From Pseudomonadota bacterium (lineage in GTDB: Bacteria; Myxococcota_A; Polyangia; Polyangiales; Polyangiaceae), in assembly GCA_023431345.1 (NCBI GenBank), contig JAEYWK010000100.1, positions 1 through 64,000 of the forward strand: 64,000 nucleotides of DNA, in the 5' to 3' direction. The notes under the pieces were generated by a model that ran no database searches, was not told the DNA's origin, and was given only the letters and a program-made list of their open reading frames with translations. The position numbers and the translations under genes were made by a program. This document shows, piece by piece, positions 1 to 7,868 of the stretch (within the stretch, counting starts at the first letter, position 1; each line of letters begins with the position of its first letter).

Positions 1-22
1 TTGCTTGAGCCTCCGTCGAATG

Positions 23-152
23 CGCGGGCAGCTGCCCGCGGCGCGCGCGTGCCAGGCACGCGCCACAAACCCCGGCCTACCAGCCCGATACCGCCGACGG
101 CAACTTACGGACCGTCGGGCACGGGCACGGGCACGGGCACGGGCACGGGCAC
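23..152. repeat. Palindromes and a GGGCAC hexamer array
   Basis: Positions 23-40 form a perfect 18-base palindrome. Positions 45-53 and 55-63 are perfect 9-base inverted arms around a single base. Positions 117-152 are six uninterrupted copies of GGGCAC. No gene is supported in the first 205 bases; the open frame crossing the array only encodes an Arg-Ala repeat forced by the hexamer. The nearby leftward gene ends at 206, so this is downstream, intergenic DNA. The array resembles in style, but not in sequence, the hexamer tracts near 42640-42750 and 43270-43310. Confidence 0.7.
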
Positions 153-205
153 GTTTACGCCGAGACCAGCAATTTAGGGGCACTCCCTAGGCCCTTCGCG
201 GGCCC

Positions 206-1636
206 TCAGGGCCGAGCTTGCTTGAAGCGCGCGTAGTCGCCGCTCGTCAGCAGCGGGTCTTCGGGGAGGCTCTCGGTCTCTGGCGCGTCGGCCTCGGGAT
301 CGTAGTCGGCGCTCAGCAGCTGGCGCAGCTCGAAGGAGCGGAAGCGGCCGAGCAAGTGGGGCGCTTCGCTCACCCACAGCCGCCGCTCGCCGGTCTCGAA
401 GATGACGCCGTGCGTTGCGATCAGCGCGTCGATGGCGCGGCGGTCGCCGAGCGGTAGGGCCGAGCCGTCTTCGCTGCGGCGGTCGCGCAGGAGCGTCGCG
501 GCGCGTGCGGGCGTCACGGGCGCGCGCGGGTCGAGCTCGGAGATCAGCCGATCGCCGCGCGCTCGTCGCGGTAGCGTCGAGGTGCCCTCGCGCACGCGCA
601 GGTTTCGGGGGTCGTCGCGCAGCGCGGACTCGAAATGGTTCGTCGTCGCCGCGCGCGGCGGCAGAGCGCGCAGCTGATCAGCGACGCCGGGGGCGCGTTC
701 GATGGTGGCAGAGTGGCCTTGGGCGTCGGTCACGATCACGATGTGGCTCACCATCGGCGTGCGCGTCGAGAGCAGGCGCGCCGCCTCCTCGGTGCTGCGC
801 GCCTCCGACAACACACGACGCAAGGCGTGGACCACCGGCTCGCCTTCGGCTCGCGGCTCGCGCGCCCGGCCGCCGTGCACGACGACCGCGACGCCCTCCA
901 GGTTCATCCCGCTGACGACGCCCACCAGCCCCGGCCACGCCACCGACGCGAACGGGATCTTGCCTGTCTCGCGGACCAAGAAGAGCGCCTTGCGCTCGTC
1001 GAACACGTCGTCGACCTCGAAATCGAAGGCGCGCGCCAGCAAGCCGGAGCCGTCGGCGGTGGCCTCGTGATCGAAGGTGAACGTGGTGCAGCCGATCAGC
1101 GGCGAGCCTTCGAACGACAGCGAGATGTCGTACAGCGCGTTCAGGTACACGAAGCGCTGAAACGTCGGGAACAGCTCGGCGTAGGGATCGGGCTGAAAGC
1201 CGAGCGAGGTGGCGGCGATCTCGCGCAGGCGCTCTGGCGCCATCTGGCTATCGACGCGGCGGTAGCGAAGCTGCGCCAAATCCAGCAGCAGCGAGCGCAC
1301 GGCCCGGAGCGGCACTTGGTCGCGGAATCGACCGAGCAGAACTCCCTCGTTCTCGACCATCTCGGGGTAGAGGAGGCGGGCGTGGCTGTAGCCGATCGTC
1401 TCGGGGGAGCCCACGAGCCCGACTTGCAGGATGCGCCCCGCTCGGCGCGCGTAGGCAGGGCCGAAGCGGCGCACGTCGCCGCGACCTGGCTTCACCTCGT
1501 CGGCGGGCAGCGCGACCTGAGGCGCTTCGAGCTTTGCGGCGTGACCGACCGCGAAGTGGAAGACGACGAGGGCGAGGACGAGCGCGGCAAGCAGCACGCA
1601 GGCCCAGCGCAGAGCCCGCTTCAGGTGACGCATCAT
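206..1636 (-). CDS. C45-like Ntn hydrolase (acyl-CoA:6-APA acyltransferase-like), membrane anchored
   Basis: A 476-residue protein with one N-terminal membrane segment (about residues 10-30) followed by a large domain. The motif around residues 180-200 (IGCTTF, then a Gly-rich stretch, then ARAFDF) matches the linear-amide C-N hydrolase/peptidase C45 superfamily, whose N-terminal nucleophile is a Cys; Cys183 is the candidate. In such enzymes the Cys is exposed by autocleavage after the preceding residue (family knowledge). The ATG at 1636 overlaps the TGA of the upstream glycosyltransferase gene (ATGA), so the two are probably translationally coupled. A longer reading upstream would run through the glycosyltransferase gene and is rejected. 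The substrate is unknown; amide or N-acyl compounds are plausible. Confidence 0.7.
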   Translation of the reverse strand: MMRHLKRALRWACVLLAALVLALVVFHFAVGHAAKLEAPQVALPADEVKPGRGDVRRFGPAYARRAGRILQVGLVGSPETIGYSHARLLYPEMVENEGVLLGRFRDQVPLRAVRSLLLDLAQLRYRRVDSQMAPERLREIAATSLGFQPDPYAELFPTFQRFVYLNALYDISLSFEGSPLIGCTTFTFDHEATADGSGLLARAFDFEVDDVFDERKALFLVRETGKIPFASVAWPGLVGVVSGMNLEGVAVVVHGGRAREPRAEGEPVVHALRRVLSEARSTEEAARLLSTRTPMVSHIVIVTDAQGHSATIERAPGVADQLRALPPRAATTNHFESALRDDPRNLRVREGTSTLPRRARGDRLISELDPRAPVTPARAATLLRDRRSEDGSALPLGDRRAIDALIATHGVIFETGERRLWVSEAPHLLGRFRSFELRQLLSADYDPEADAPETESLPEDPLLTSGDYARFKQARP

Positions 1637-2331
1637 CGCGGCTTCTGGCTCCGCGGCACCGTGAGCGCGGTGTGCACCAAGCGCAGCACGATGCGCGTCG
1701 GATCCGCCACGACGCGGAAATGAGAGACGCGCTCCGCCTTGGGTGGGTAGATCACCCGCACCGGCGCCTCGATGATCGCGAGGCCGCGCCGAGCGGCGCG
1801 CACCAGCAGCTCGCATTCGTAGCCGTAGCCGCGGGCGTCGGAGTCGAGGGCCAACGTCGCTTCGAGCGGGTAGCGACGTAGCCCGCACTGAGTGTCCGAC
1901 AAGGAGACGCCCGCGAAGCGGGACACCCACCAGTTGGAGAAGCGATTGGAGAAGCGGCTGGGCTTGGGCGCTCCGTCGCGAGCGAGATCGCGGACGCCGA
2001 GCACGATGGCGTCGGCGGGCGCTTCGTGGCGCGCGAGCATGACGGCGTCTTCGGCGCGGTGCTGCCCATCCGCGTCGACCGTGACCGCGGTCTCGAAGCC
2101 ACGCGCCGCGAGCCAAGCGAAGCCGGTTCGGAGCGCGACCCCCTTGCCGCGGTTCGTGGCGTGCGTCACGACGTCGACGCCGGCCGCGCGCGCCAAGTCA
2201 CCGGTGCCGTCGTTGGAGCCGTCGTCCACCACGAGCAGCGCGCCCTCTGGATCGTGCGCGCGCAGGTCGCGCAGCACCTGCGCGAGGTTTCGGCTGGCCT
2301 GGTAGGCCGGAATCAGGTAGGCGCGCTGCAC
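1633..2331 (-). CDS. Family 2 glycosyltransferase (polyprenyl-phosphate sugar transferase-like)
   Basis: A 232-residue GT-A fold glycosyltransferase. It opens with LIPAYQ, has the nucleotide-binding VVDDGSNDGT at about residues 33-42, NRGKG at about 60, and the metal-binding VDADGQH near 85. This pattern is typical of DPM1/DPG synthase-like GT2 enzymes that transfer a sugar from an NDP-sugar to a polyprenyl phosphate on the cytoplasmic face. It has no C-terminal membrane segments. The start is GTG at 2331. Only 30 bases separate it from the divergent gene at 2362, and a TGCTAG promoter-like motif lies there. It is coupled to the downstream C45-like hydrolase. The acceptor and donor cannot be read from the sequence. 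Confidence 0.85.
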   Translation of the reverse strand: MQRAYLIPAYQASRNLAQVLRDLRAHDPEGALLVVDDGSNDGTGDLARAAGVDVVTHATNRGKGVALRTGFAWLAARGFETAVTVDADGQHRAEDAVMLARHEAPADAIVLGVRDLARDGAPKPSRFSNRFSNWWVSRFAGVSLSDTQCGLRRYPLEATLALDSDARGYGYECELLVRAARRGLAIIEAPVRVIYPPKAERVSHFRVVADPTRIVLRLVHTALTVPRSQKPR

Positions 2332-2340
2332 TGGGCGAGG

Positions 2341-2346
2341 CTAGCA
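2341..2346 (-). promoter_or_regulatory. TGCTAG extended -10-like element of the glycosyltransferase gene
   Basis: On the minus strand the sequence TGCTAGCCT ends six bases before the GTG start at 2331, which would give a leaderless transcript. The same GCTAGC core read on the plus strand (TAGCAT, 2342-2347) lies 14 bases before the ATG at 2362, so one short palindromic core may serve both divergent genes. This is inferred from recurrence of the motif elsewhere in the window; no clear -35 is seen. Confidence 0.4.
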
Positions 2347-2361
2347 TCGTCCGACCGCCCC

Positions 2362-2982
2362 ATGCCGCCGTTCGAGATCACCGAGGTTTCAAAGCTCGCC
2401 GAGGCTGCCAAGCAGGAGCTGCGCAAGCGGATGCGCGCGGTGCGCCAGGCTCACCCGCCGCAGGCGCTGGCGGTCCGCAACCAGGCGCTCGTCGAGCGGG
2501 CGCTCGCGCTCGCTGCCTTCCGCGACGCGCGGGGGATCGCCCTGTTCTTTCCGATGGCGGAGCGCCACGAGGTCGATCTGCGCGAGCTCGACGGAGCGGC
2601 GCGGCGCGCGGGCAAGCGCGTCTACTATCCTTTCCTCGAGCAGCGCGGGGAAGCGCACGTCTCGGGCTTGCGCCTGACCGACTCGCTCGAGCAGCTGGCG
2701 GACCGCGGGCAGCGCTTCCTCGAGCCTCCTCTCGACGCGCCGATCGCCGCCCGCGCTGAGGTGGAGCTGCTGTTCGTCCCAGCGCTGGCCGTCGCTCCGA
2801 GCGGCCATCGCCTGGGGTACGGCGCTGGCTTCTACGACTCCCTCCTGCCCGATTTCTGCCCGCCCGCGCAGGCGGTCGCGGTCGCGTTCGACTTCCAGCT
2901 GCTGGTCGAGCTGCCGACGCTCGAGCACGACGTGCCGTGTCACCACATCCTTACGGACGCGCGCAGCCTGACGGCGCCCTAG
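2362..2982 (+). CDS. 5-formyltetrahydrofolate cyclo-ligase
   Basis: A 206-residue enzyme that converts 5-formyl-THF to 5,10-methenyl-THF using ATP, recycling folate in the cytoplasm. The diagnostic family motif GHRLGYGAGFYD is at residues 148-159. The N-terminal basic helix (KQELRKRMRAVR) and the VDLRELDG region also match. The length fits the family. The ATG at 2362 is chosen because reading further upstream would overlap the divergent glycosyltransferase gene. The gene converges on the Fur-family gene that ends at 2997, with only 14 bases between the stop codons. In many proteobacteria this gene neighbours 6S RNA, but I see no room for that RNA here. Confidence 0.9.
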   Translation: MPPFEITEVSKLAEAAKQELRKRMRAVRQAHPPQALAVRNQALVERALALAAFRDARGIALFFPMAERHEVDLRELDGAARRAGKRVYYPFLEQRGEAHVSGLRLTDSLEQLADRGQRFLEPPLDAPIAARAEVELLFVPALAVAPSGHRLGYGAGFYDSLLPDFCPPAQAVAVAFDFQLLVELPTLEHDVPCHHILTDARSLTAP

Positions 2983-2996
2983 CCGCCGAGCGCGGC

Positions 2997-3512
2997 CTAG
3001 CCGCGGCCCGCGCGGCCGACGCGGCTGGCTTTGGACTTCTGACACTCCGCGCAGACGCCGTACATTTCGTGCTTGTGCGCGCGTACGAGGAAGCCGTAGC
3101 GCCGGGCGATCTTCTCCTGGAGGGCCTCGATTTGCGGCTCCTCGAACTCGATGATCTTGCTGCACTCGAGGCACACGAGGTGATCGTGATGGGCTTCTTC
3201 GTCGGACAGCTCGTAGCGGGTGAAGCCATCGCCGAACTTGTGCTCTTGCACCACGCCGCTCTCCGACAAAAGCTTCATCGTGCGATAGACGGTGGCGTAG
3301 CCCACGCGCGAGTCGACCGCGCGCACCTGCTTGAGCAGGCTATCGATCGTGATGTGCTCGTGCGCGTCGAAGAAGATGTCGATGATCAAACGCCGCTGCT
3401 CGGTCGAGCGGAGGCCGCGCTTGAGCATGTAGTCGTTGAGGTCGTGCCTCAGCCGCTCTTGGTTGGGCGGTCGGGGCTTGGCCTGGCTCTTGGAGGTTTC
3501 CCCGCTCTTCAC
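2997..3512 (-). CDS. Fur-family metalloregulator (Fur/PerR/Zur type)
   Basis: A 171-residue DNA-binding repressor of the Fur family. The N-terminal winged helix includes LRSTEQRRLIIDIF and the recognition region VGYATVYRTMKLL. The metal-binding dimerisation domain has HHDHLVCLEC and a second pair, CAEC, near the C terminus, giving two CxxC pairs for structural zinc. The GTG at 3512 is used; the frame stays open further upstream but that extension looks non-native. It is downstream of, and on the same strand as, the degenerate P-type ATPase gene (82-base gap). Metal specificity (Fe, Zn or peroxide via PerR) cannot be decided by eye. It does not by itself prove that the neighbours are metal regulated. 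Confidence 0.9.
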   Translation of the reverse strand: MKSGETSKSQAKPRPPNQERLRHDLNDYMLKRGLRSTEQRRLIIDIFFDAHEHITIDSLLKQVRAVDSRVGYATVYRTMKLLSESGVVQEHKFGDGFTRYELSDEEAHHDHLVCLECSKIIEFEEPQIEALQEKIARRYGFLVRAHKHEMYGVCAECQKSKASRVGRAGRG

Positions 3513-3594
3513 GGCTCTATCTATCCCCGCCGCGCGGGCCGCGGTCAAGGGCCAGCCAGAACCGCGCGAAAGGGCGAGCCGTTCGCGCGGCGCC

Positions 3595-5868
3595 TCAGCG
3601 CTCGGCCCGCAGCCGCGACAGCGCAAGGCTCGTGCCGAGGCAGGTCGCGATGGGCGCGAGGCCCGCGGGCGCGAACCCGAACGCGGCGACCACGATGCCG
3701 CAGAGCGCGGGGGCCACGATCAGCGCGAGCCCCAGCTGTGCCTCGCGTCGAGCCTGGTGAGCCACACGCAGCGAATACGCGGCGTCACGCACGTCGTCGG
3801 ACGCGAGCTGGACGCTCCACTCGGAGGCGCCGGAGCCAGCGACCGATAGCGCCACGGACACGTCGCTCGCGGCGAGCGCGCCGTCGTCATTGGGGGTTCG
3901 CCCCACCACCGCCACGACGGCTCCGCCGTCTCGGAGCCGGCGAACCTCGTCGCCCCGCTCGCTCGGTGGCACCTCGGGCCGCAGGTGATCGATGTCCAGC
4001 GCTCGACCGAGCGCTTCGCAGGTCTCGCGGGCGTCGCCGGACAGCAAAATCGGCTCGATCCCGACGTCGAGCACGTGCTGCACCGCGGCGCGCGCGCCCG
4101 CGCGCAAGCCATCTTGTAGGCCCAAGACGCCGATCAGTCGGCCTCCCAGCGCTACCAGCAGTACGCTGCGCCCCATCGCTTCGAGATCACTGATGCGGGC
4201 TTCGGCGCTAGCCACCCCGATGCGCTCGCGCAGCATGAGCGCGCGTGTGCCGACCGTCAGGGCCTGCCCGCTGCCGGCCACGGCCGTGATGCCCAGGCCC
4301 GGCAGGGGGGTCGGGCTGCGCACCGCGTCGGGACGAATATTGCGAGCCCGCGCGGCGCGCAGCACCGCGGCCGCGGCGGGATGCTCGGCGCTGGCCTCGG
4401 CGCCCGCTGCAAACGAGAGCACGCTCTCGGCGTCGTGCCCGGAGAGCGCGTCGATGCTCGTCACCTCGGGCTCGCCCAGCAAGAGCGTGCCGCGCGCGCA
4501 GAACGCGACGCTCGAGACGCGCCCGGCGCGATCGAGCGCGTCGGCGGAGCGAAACGCTACACCGCGTCTCAGCGCCGAGAGCACGGCGCGCATCAGCTGC
4601 AGCGAGCCGATCTCGGCCGTACCCGCTTGCGCCAAGGCCGCAAAGCTGGCGATGCCGAGCAGCAGCACTTGCGGGCTACTGCCGCTGCCCGCGAACGCCA
4701 ACAGCGCCGCGAAACCTGCCACGAAGGGCGCGGCTTTCTCGGCCAAGTTGCGGCCGATGCGCGCGGCTTTACCGTGCAGATCGGCGCGCCGGCGAGGGTC
4801 GTGGGTCAATCGGGCCCAGGCGCGGTCGTGGCCAGCCCAGCCGACGACGGCGCGCAGCGTGCCCTCGACGACGGCGGCGCCCGCGACCAAGCTGTCTCCC
4901 TCGCGGCGCTCGACCTGGGTCTTGGCGCCGAGCCACGGAAGGACACGGGCGCTCCCGGCCGTTACGGTCGCGTCGACCGACAGAACGTCGCCCGCCTCGA
5001 CGACGATCTCTTCGCCGGGACGCAGATCGGCGGCGTGAGCGCCCTCCACCTCGCCGCCGGCGACGATCCGGCGCGCGGCGTGATCGAGCTCGGCGAGCAC
5101 CTGCAAGCGCTCGAGCTCGAGCGGACGCCGCGCGCGCCGTACGAGCAGCAAGCTCAGCGCCGAGGAGAACGTGATGATGCCCGCCAAGTTGATGGCGGTC
5201 TCCGCCTCGGGCTGCTCGGAGAGCCTCAAGCCAATAGCGGCCGCGATGGCGACGACAGGACCGCACAACGTCGCCAGAGGATGCAGCTCGGTGACGGTGC
5301 GGTGCCCCATGGCGCACTCGGCCACCAGCGCCGCCGTGGCGACCGCGGCCACGACCAGGCGCGCCGCGAGCGACAGCTCGGAGCTACCCGTCAGCAGCAG
5401 CACCAACGAGAGCGCCGCGCCGAGCACGGAGAGAGCGAGCAAGAGCGTGCCCGCGTCGATCGACAGCGCCGGATCCTCGACGCGCTCGCCTTCGTCGGCC
5501 ACGGGCGGTGCGTCGCCGTCTTCGAGCTCGCGAAAGCCGGCTGGCTCGGCGCCGGCGTCTTCCGGCGCGTCCGGCGCTGCGCTCTCAGTCGCGCTGTCGA
5601 CCTCGCTCTCAGCCTGATCGTCGCTCGCGGGCAGGGCTTCCCAGCTGGGGTCGTCGAACGAGGGGAGAGGCGCCGTGCTCGGCGGCGCGGGGGCGCGGCG
5701 CGGGCGTCCCTCGGAGCGGGCTGGCTCGCCGGTGCGGTACTGCTGCTCGCACTCCGCGCTACAGAAATAGCGAAATTGCTCGTCGAAATGCCCGACGCGT
5801 GGCGCTCTCAGCGGATCGACCGGCGCTCGACACGTCGAGCACGGCAGCGTCGCCGCGGCCAAGCTCAT
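3595..5868 (-). CDS. Degenerate P1B-type ATPase-like protein with N-terminal zinc-ribbon (TRASH/YHS-like)
   Basis: A 757-residue protein. Residues 10-40 form a metal-binding knuckle (C10, C13, C36, C40), followed by an acidic low-complexity linker, then membrane segments and a P-type ATPase core. Relative to P1B ATPases the key motifs are changed: TGES becomes LGAK (313-316), the membrane CPC aligns with ALA (about 411-413), DKTGT becomes CARGT (457-461) so the phosphorylated Asp is lost, and GDGxND becomes GRTPND (656-661). The EHP (495-497) and GD (611-612) motifs remain. The frame is intact, so this is probably a retained pseudoenzyme, perhaps a metal sensor or structural membrane protein. 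The start overlaps the argD stop (ATGA). Confidence 0.8.
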   Translation of the reverse strand: MSLAAATLPCSTCRAPVDPLRAPRVGHFDEQFRYFCSAECEQQYRTGEPARSEGRPRRAPAPPSTAPLPSFDDPSWEALPASDDQAESEVDSATESAAPDAPEDAGAEPAGFRELEDGDAPPVADEGERVEDPALSIDAGTLLLALSVLGAALSLVLLLTGSSELSLAARLVVAAVATAALVAECAMGHRTVTELHPLATLCGPVVAIAAAIGLRLSEQPEAETAINLAGIITFSSALSLLLVRRARRPLELERLQVLAELDHAARRIVAGGEVEGAHAADLRPGEEIVVEAGDVLSVDATVTAGSARVLPWLGAKTQVERREGDSLVAGAAVVEGTLRAVVGWAGHDRAWARLTHDPRRRADLHGKAARIGRNLAEKAAPFVAGFAALLAFAGSGSSPQVLLLGIASFAALAQAGTAEIGSLQLMRAVLSALRRGVAFRSADALDRAGRVSSVAFCARGTLLLGEPEVTSIDALSGHDAESVLSFAAGAEASAEHPAAAAVLRAARARNIRPDAVRSPTPLPGLGITAVAGSGQALTVGTRALMLRERIGVASAEARISDLEAMGRSVLLVALGGRLIGVLGLQDGLRAGARAAVQHVLDVGIEPILLSGDARETCEALGRALDIDHLRPEVPPSERGDEVRRLRDGGAVVAVVGRTPNDDGALAASDVSVALSVAGSGASEWSVQLASDDVRDAAYSLRVAHQARREAQLGLALIVAPALCGIVVAAFGFAPAGLAPIATCLGTSLALSRLRAER

Positions 5869-7064
5869 GAGCCAGCGCCGAGCACGCGGTCGATGATGTC
5901 GAGCGCCGCCCCGAGCTCCGCGGACGTGATGTTGAGCGGGGGTGAGAAGCGCAGCGCTTGACCACCGGCGATGGTGACGAGCACCCCCGCGTCTTGCAGC
6001 TTGCCGAGCAGAGCGCGCGCATCGACGTCGTCTTTCAGCACGAGCGCTTGCAGCAGGCCCCGCCCCCGCGAGCTCGCTAGCTGGCGGGGGTACTTGGCGA
6101 TGAGCGCCTCGAGCCGCGCGGACAGCTCGGCGCCGCGCTCGAGCACGTTCTCGAGCAGGCGCTCCTTCTCCAGCACGGACAGCACGGCCAGCGCGGCGGC
6201 CGACGCCAGCGGGTTGCCGCCGAAGGTGGAGCCGTGGCTGCCGGGCGGCAGCGCCTCCGCCAGCTCGGCCGTGCACAGCATGGCTCCGATCGGCACGCCG
6301 CCAGCCAGGCCCTTGGCGAGCGCAATCGCGTCGGGCTTCACGCCGTCGTGCTCGAATCCGAGAAATTTGCCGGTGCGCCCCACGCCGGTCTGGATCTCAT
6401 CGCCCAAGAGCAGGGCGCCGGCCTCGTCGACGACGTCACGCAGCGCCTGCAGGAAGCCGCGCGGCGCGGGCAGCACGCCGCCTTCGCCTTGGACTGCTTC
6501 GACCAGGATCGCGGCGACGTCGGGGCCCATTTCTTGGCGAACGCGGGCGATATCGCCGAACGGCACGTGCGTCACCCCCGGCAGCGGACCGAAGCCTTCT
6601 TTGTACTTGGGCTGACCCGTAGCTGCGAGCGCTCCCAACGTGCGCCCGTGGAAGGCGTTGTCGAAGGCGATGACGCGGTAGCGATCGGGCTCGCCCTTCG
6701 CGAAGAAGTGGCGCCGCGCCAGCTTCAACGTCGCTTCGATGGCCTCGGTGCCGGAGTTGCAGAAGAACACGCGATCGAAGCCGGTGAGCTGGGTCAGCTT
6801 GGCGGCTAGCTCGACGTTGGGTTGGTTGTAAAAGTAGTTGGAGAGGTGGATGACCTGCTTGGCCTGCGCGGCGATGGCGGCGGCGAGCTCGGGGTGACCG
6901 TGGCCCAGCGTGCTCACGGCGATGCCCGCGAACAGATCGAAATATTGCTTGCCGGCGGCGTCCCATAGGCGCGAGCCCTCGCCTCGCGTGAGCACGAGCG
7001 GCGGCTGGCGATAGTTGGGGTAGAGGTGGTCGCGGCCGAGGGCTACGAGGTCATCTTGGGTCAT
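5865..7064 (-). CDS. argD: Acetylornithine/succinyldiaminopimelate aminotransferase
   Basis: A 399-residue class III PLP aminotransferase of the ArgD type. It exchanges amino groups between glutamate and N-acetylglutamate semialdehyde in arginine synthesis, and many homologues also act on N-succinyl-amino-ketopimelate (DapC role). Visible signatures are NSGTEAIE near 103, FHGRT near 138, GDEIQTGVGRTG near 221 and the PLP lysine K251 in ALAKGLAGGVPIG. The ATG at 7064 has AAAAGGG about nine bases ahead; a GTG at 7085 overlapping the upstream TGA is an alternative start. dapD and dapE occur far to the right without a dapC, so a dual role is plausible (inference). Confidence 0.9.
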   Translation of the reverse strand: MTQDDLVALGRDHLYPNYRQPPLVLTRGEGSRLWDAAGKQYFDLFAGIAVSTLGHGHPELAAAIAAQAKQVIHLSNYFYNQPNVELAAKLTQLTGFDRVFFCNSGTEAIEATLKLARRHFFAKGEPDRYRVIAFDNAFHGRTLGALAATGQPKYKEGFGPLPGVTHVPFGDIARVRQEMGPDVAAILVEAVQGEGGVLPAPRGFLQALRDVVDEAGALLLGDEIQTGVGRTGKFLGFEHDGVKPDAIALAKGLAGGVPIGAMLCTAELAEALPPGSHGSTFGGNPLASAAALAVLSVLEKERLLENVLERGAELSARLEALIAKYPRQLASSRGRGLLQALVLKDDVDARALLGKLQDAGVLVTIAGGQALRFSPPLNITSAELGAALDIIDRVLGAGS

Positions 7065-7081
7065 CGAAGGGGGCCCTTTTA

Positions 7082-7867
7082 TCACAGCTTTCGTCGAAGG
7101 CTCAGGATGGCGGCCGCCGCCTCGGCGACGCCTCGACCCATCGGCGCGGCCGTGACGTAGCGGGGCCGCAGCGTGGGCCGCCCGCGTAGGTTGGCGACGC
7201 CGATACTGACGTGAAACGCGGCGAAACAGGCCGCGTCGTTCTCGCTGTCACCGAGGTACGCGAAGGCGTGACGGACCCGGGTCGCGTCCAGACCCGAGTC
7301 TCGCGCGAGCAGCTGCACGGCGCCGCTGGCTTTGTCGGCGTAGTCGAAGGTGGCGTGGAGGTGGACGCTCGACACGAAGACGCGCGCGCCCCGATCGCTC
7401 AAGTAGCGCGTGGCCTCCGCCACTCGCGCCGGCGGAACTTGCCGGAACTCACCGATGTCGAAGGTGCGATCCGAGATGCGGGCACGCACGTCGTCGGCCG
7501 GCTCGAAGTCGGGGAAGTGCTCGCGGAAGCCGACCAGCAAGTCGCGTAGACGCGCGTCGCGCTGCCGCCGCGTGTCGGCATCTACCGAGTCACGCACGAC
7601 GACGCGCCCCGCCTCGAGCGCGCAGACGATCGCGCCGTTTTCGCTGACGATGGCCTTGACGGGAAACAGGCGCGCCAAGACCTCGCCCCAGCCCGCGGGG
7701 CGTCCGGTCACGCCGTAGAGCACGAGCCCCGCTTCGACCAGACGGAACAGCGCGGAGTAGGTCTCCTCGCGGAGGCGGCCGTGATCGAGCAGCGTGTCGT
7801 CGAGGTCGAAGCAGACCCCGCGCAAGGCTCCCGCCTCTTCGGTGGTCAGGTGGCGGAGCGGCTTCAC
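7082..7867 (-). CDS. HAD-superfamily phosphatase (Cof/type IIB-like)
   Basis: A 261-residue HAD hydrolase. Motif I is FDLDDTLLD (nucleophile D21, acid/base D23), motif II is VTGRPAGWGE, and motif IV is GDSENDAA near the C terminus. The large insert between motifs II and III fits the C2-cap (type IIB) class, which acts on phosphosugars and similar small metabolites in the cytoplasm. The start is GTG at 7867, one base after the stop of the rlmI-like gene, and the end overlaps the argD leader, so it sits inside the leftward operon. The substrate is not evident. Confidence 0.85.
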   Translation of the reverse strand: MKPLRHLTTEEAGALRGVCFDLDDTLLDHGRLREETYSALFRLVEAGLVLYGVTGRPAGWGEVLARLFPVKAIVSENGAIVCALEAGRVVVRDSVDADTRRQRDARLRDLLVGFREHFPDFEPADDVRARISDRTFDIGEFRQVPPARVAEATRYLSDRGARVFVSSVHLHATFDYADKASGAVQLLARDSGLDATRVRHAFAYLGDSENDAACFAAFHVSIGVANLRGRPTLRPRYVTAAPMGRGVAEAAAAILSLRRKL

Positions 7868-7868
7868 G

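Noticed and set aside
5..190. Small Arg/Ala-rich protein at the left edge
   Set aside because: The Arg-Ala repeat is forced by the GGGCAC hexamer array; there is no ribosome site.
3595..5868. The odd P-type motifs as sequencing frameshifts
   Set aside because: The changes are single-residue substitutions spread along one continuous frame, with homologous residues on both sides in register.
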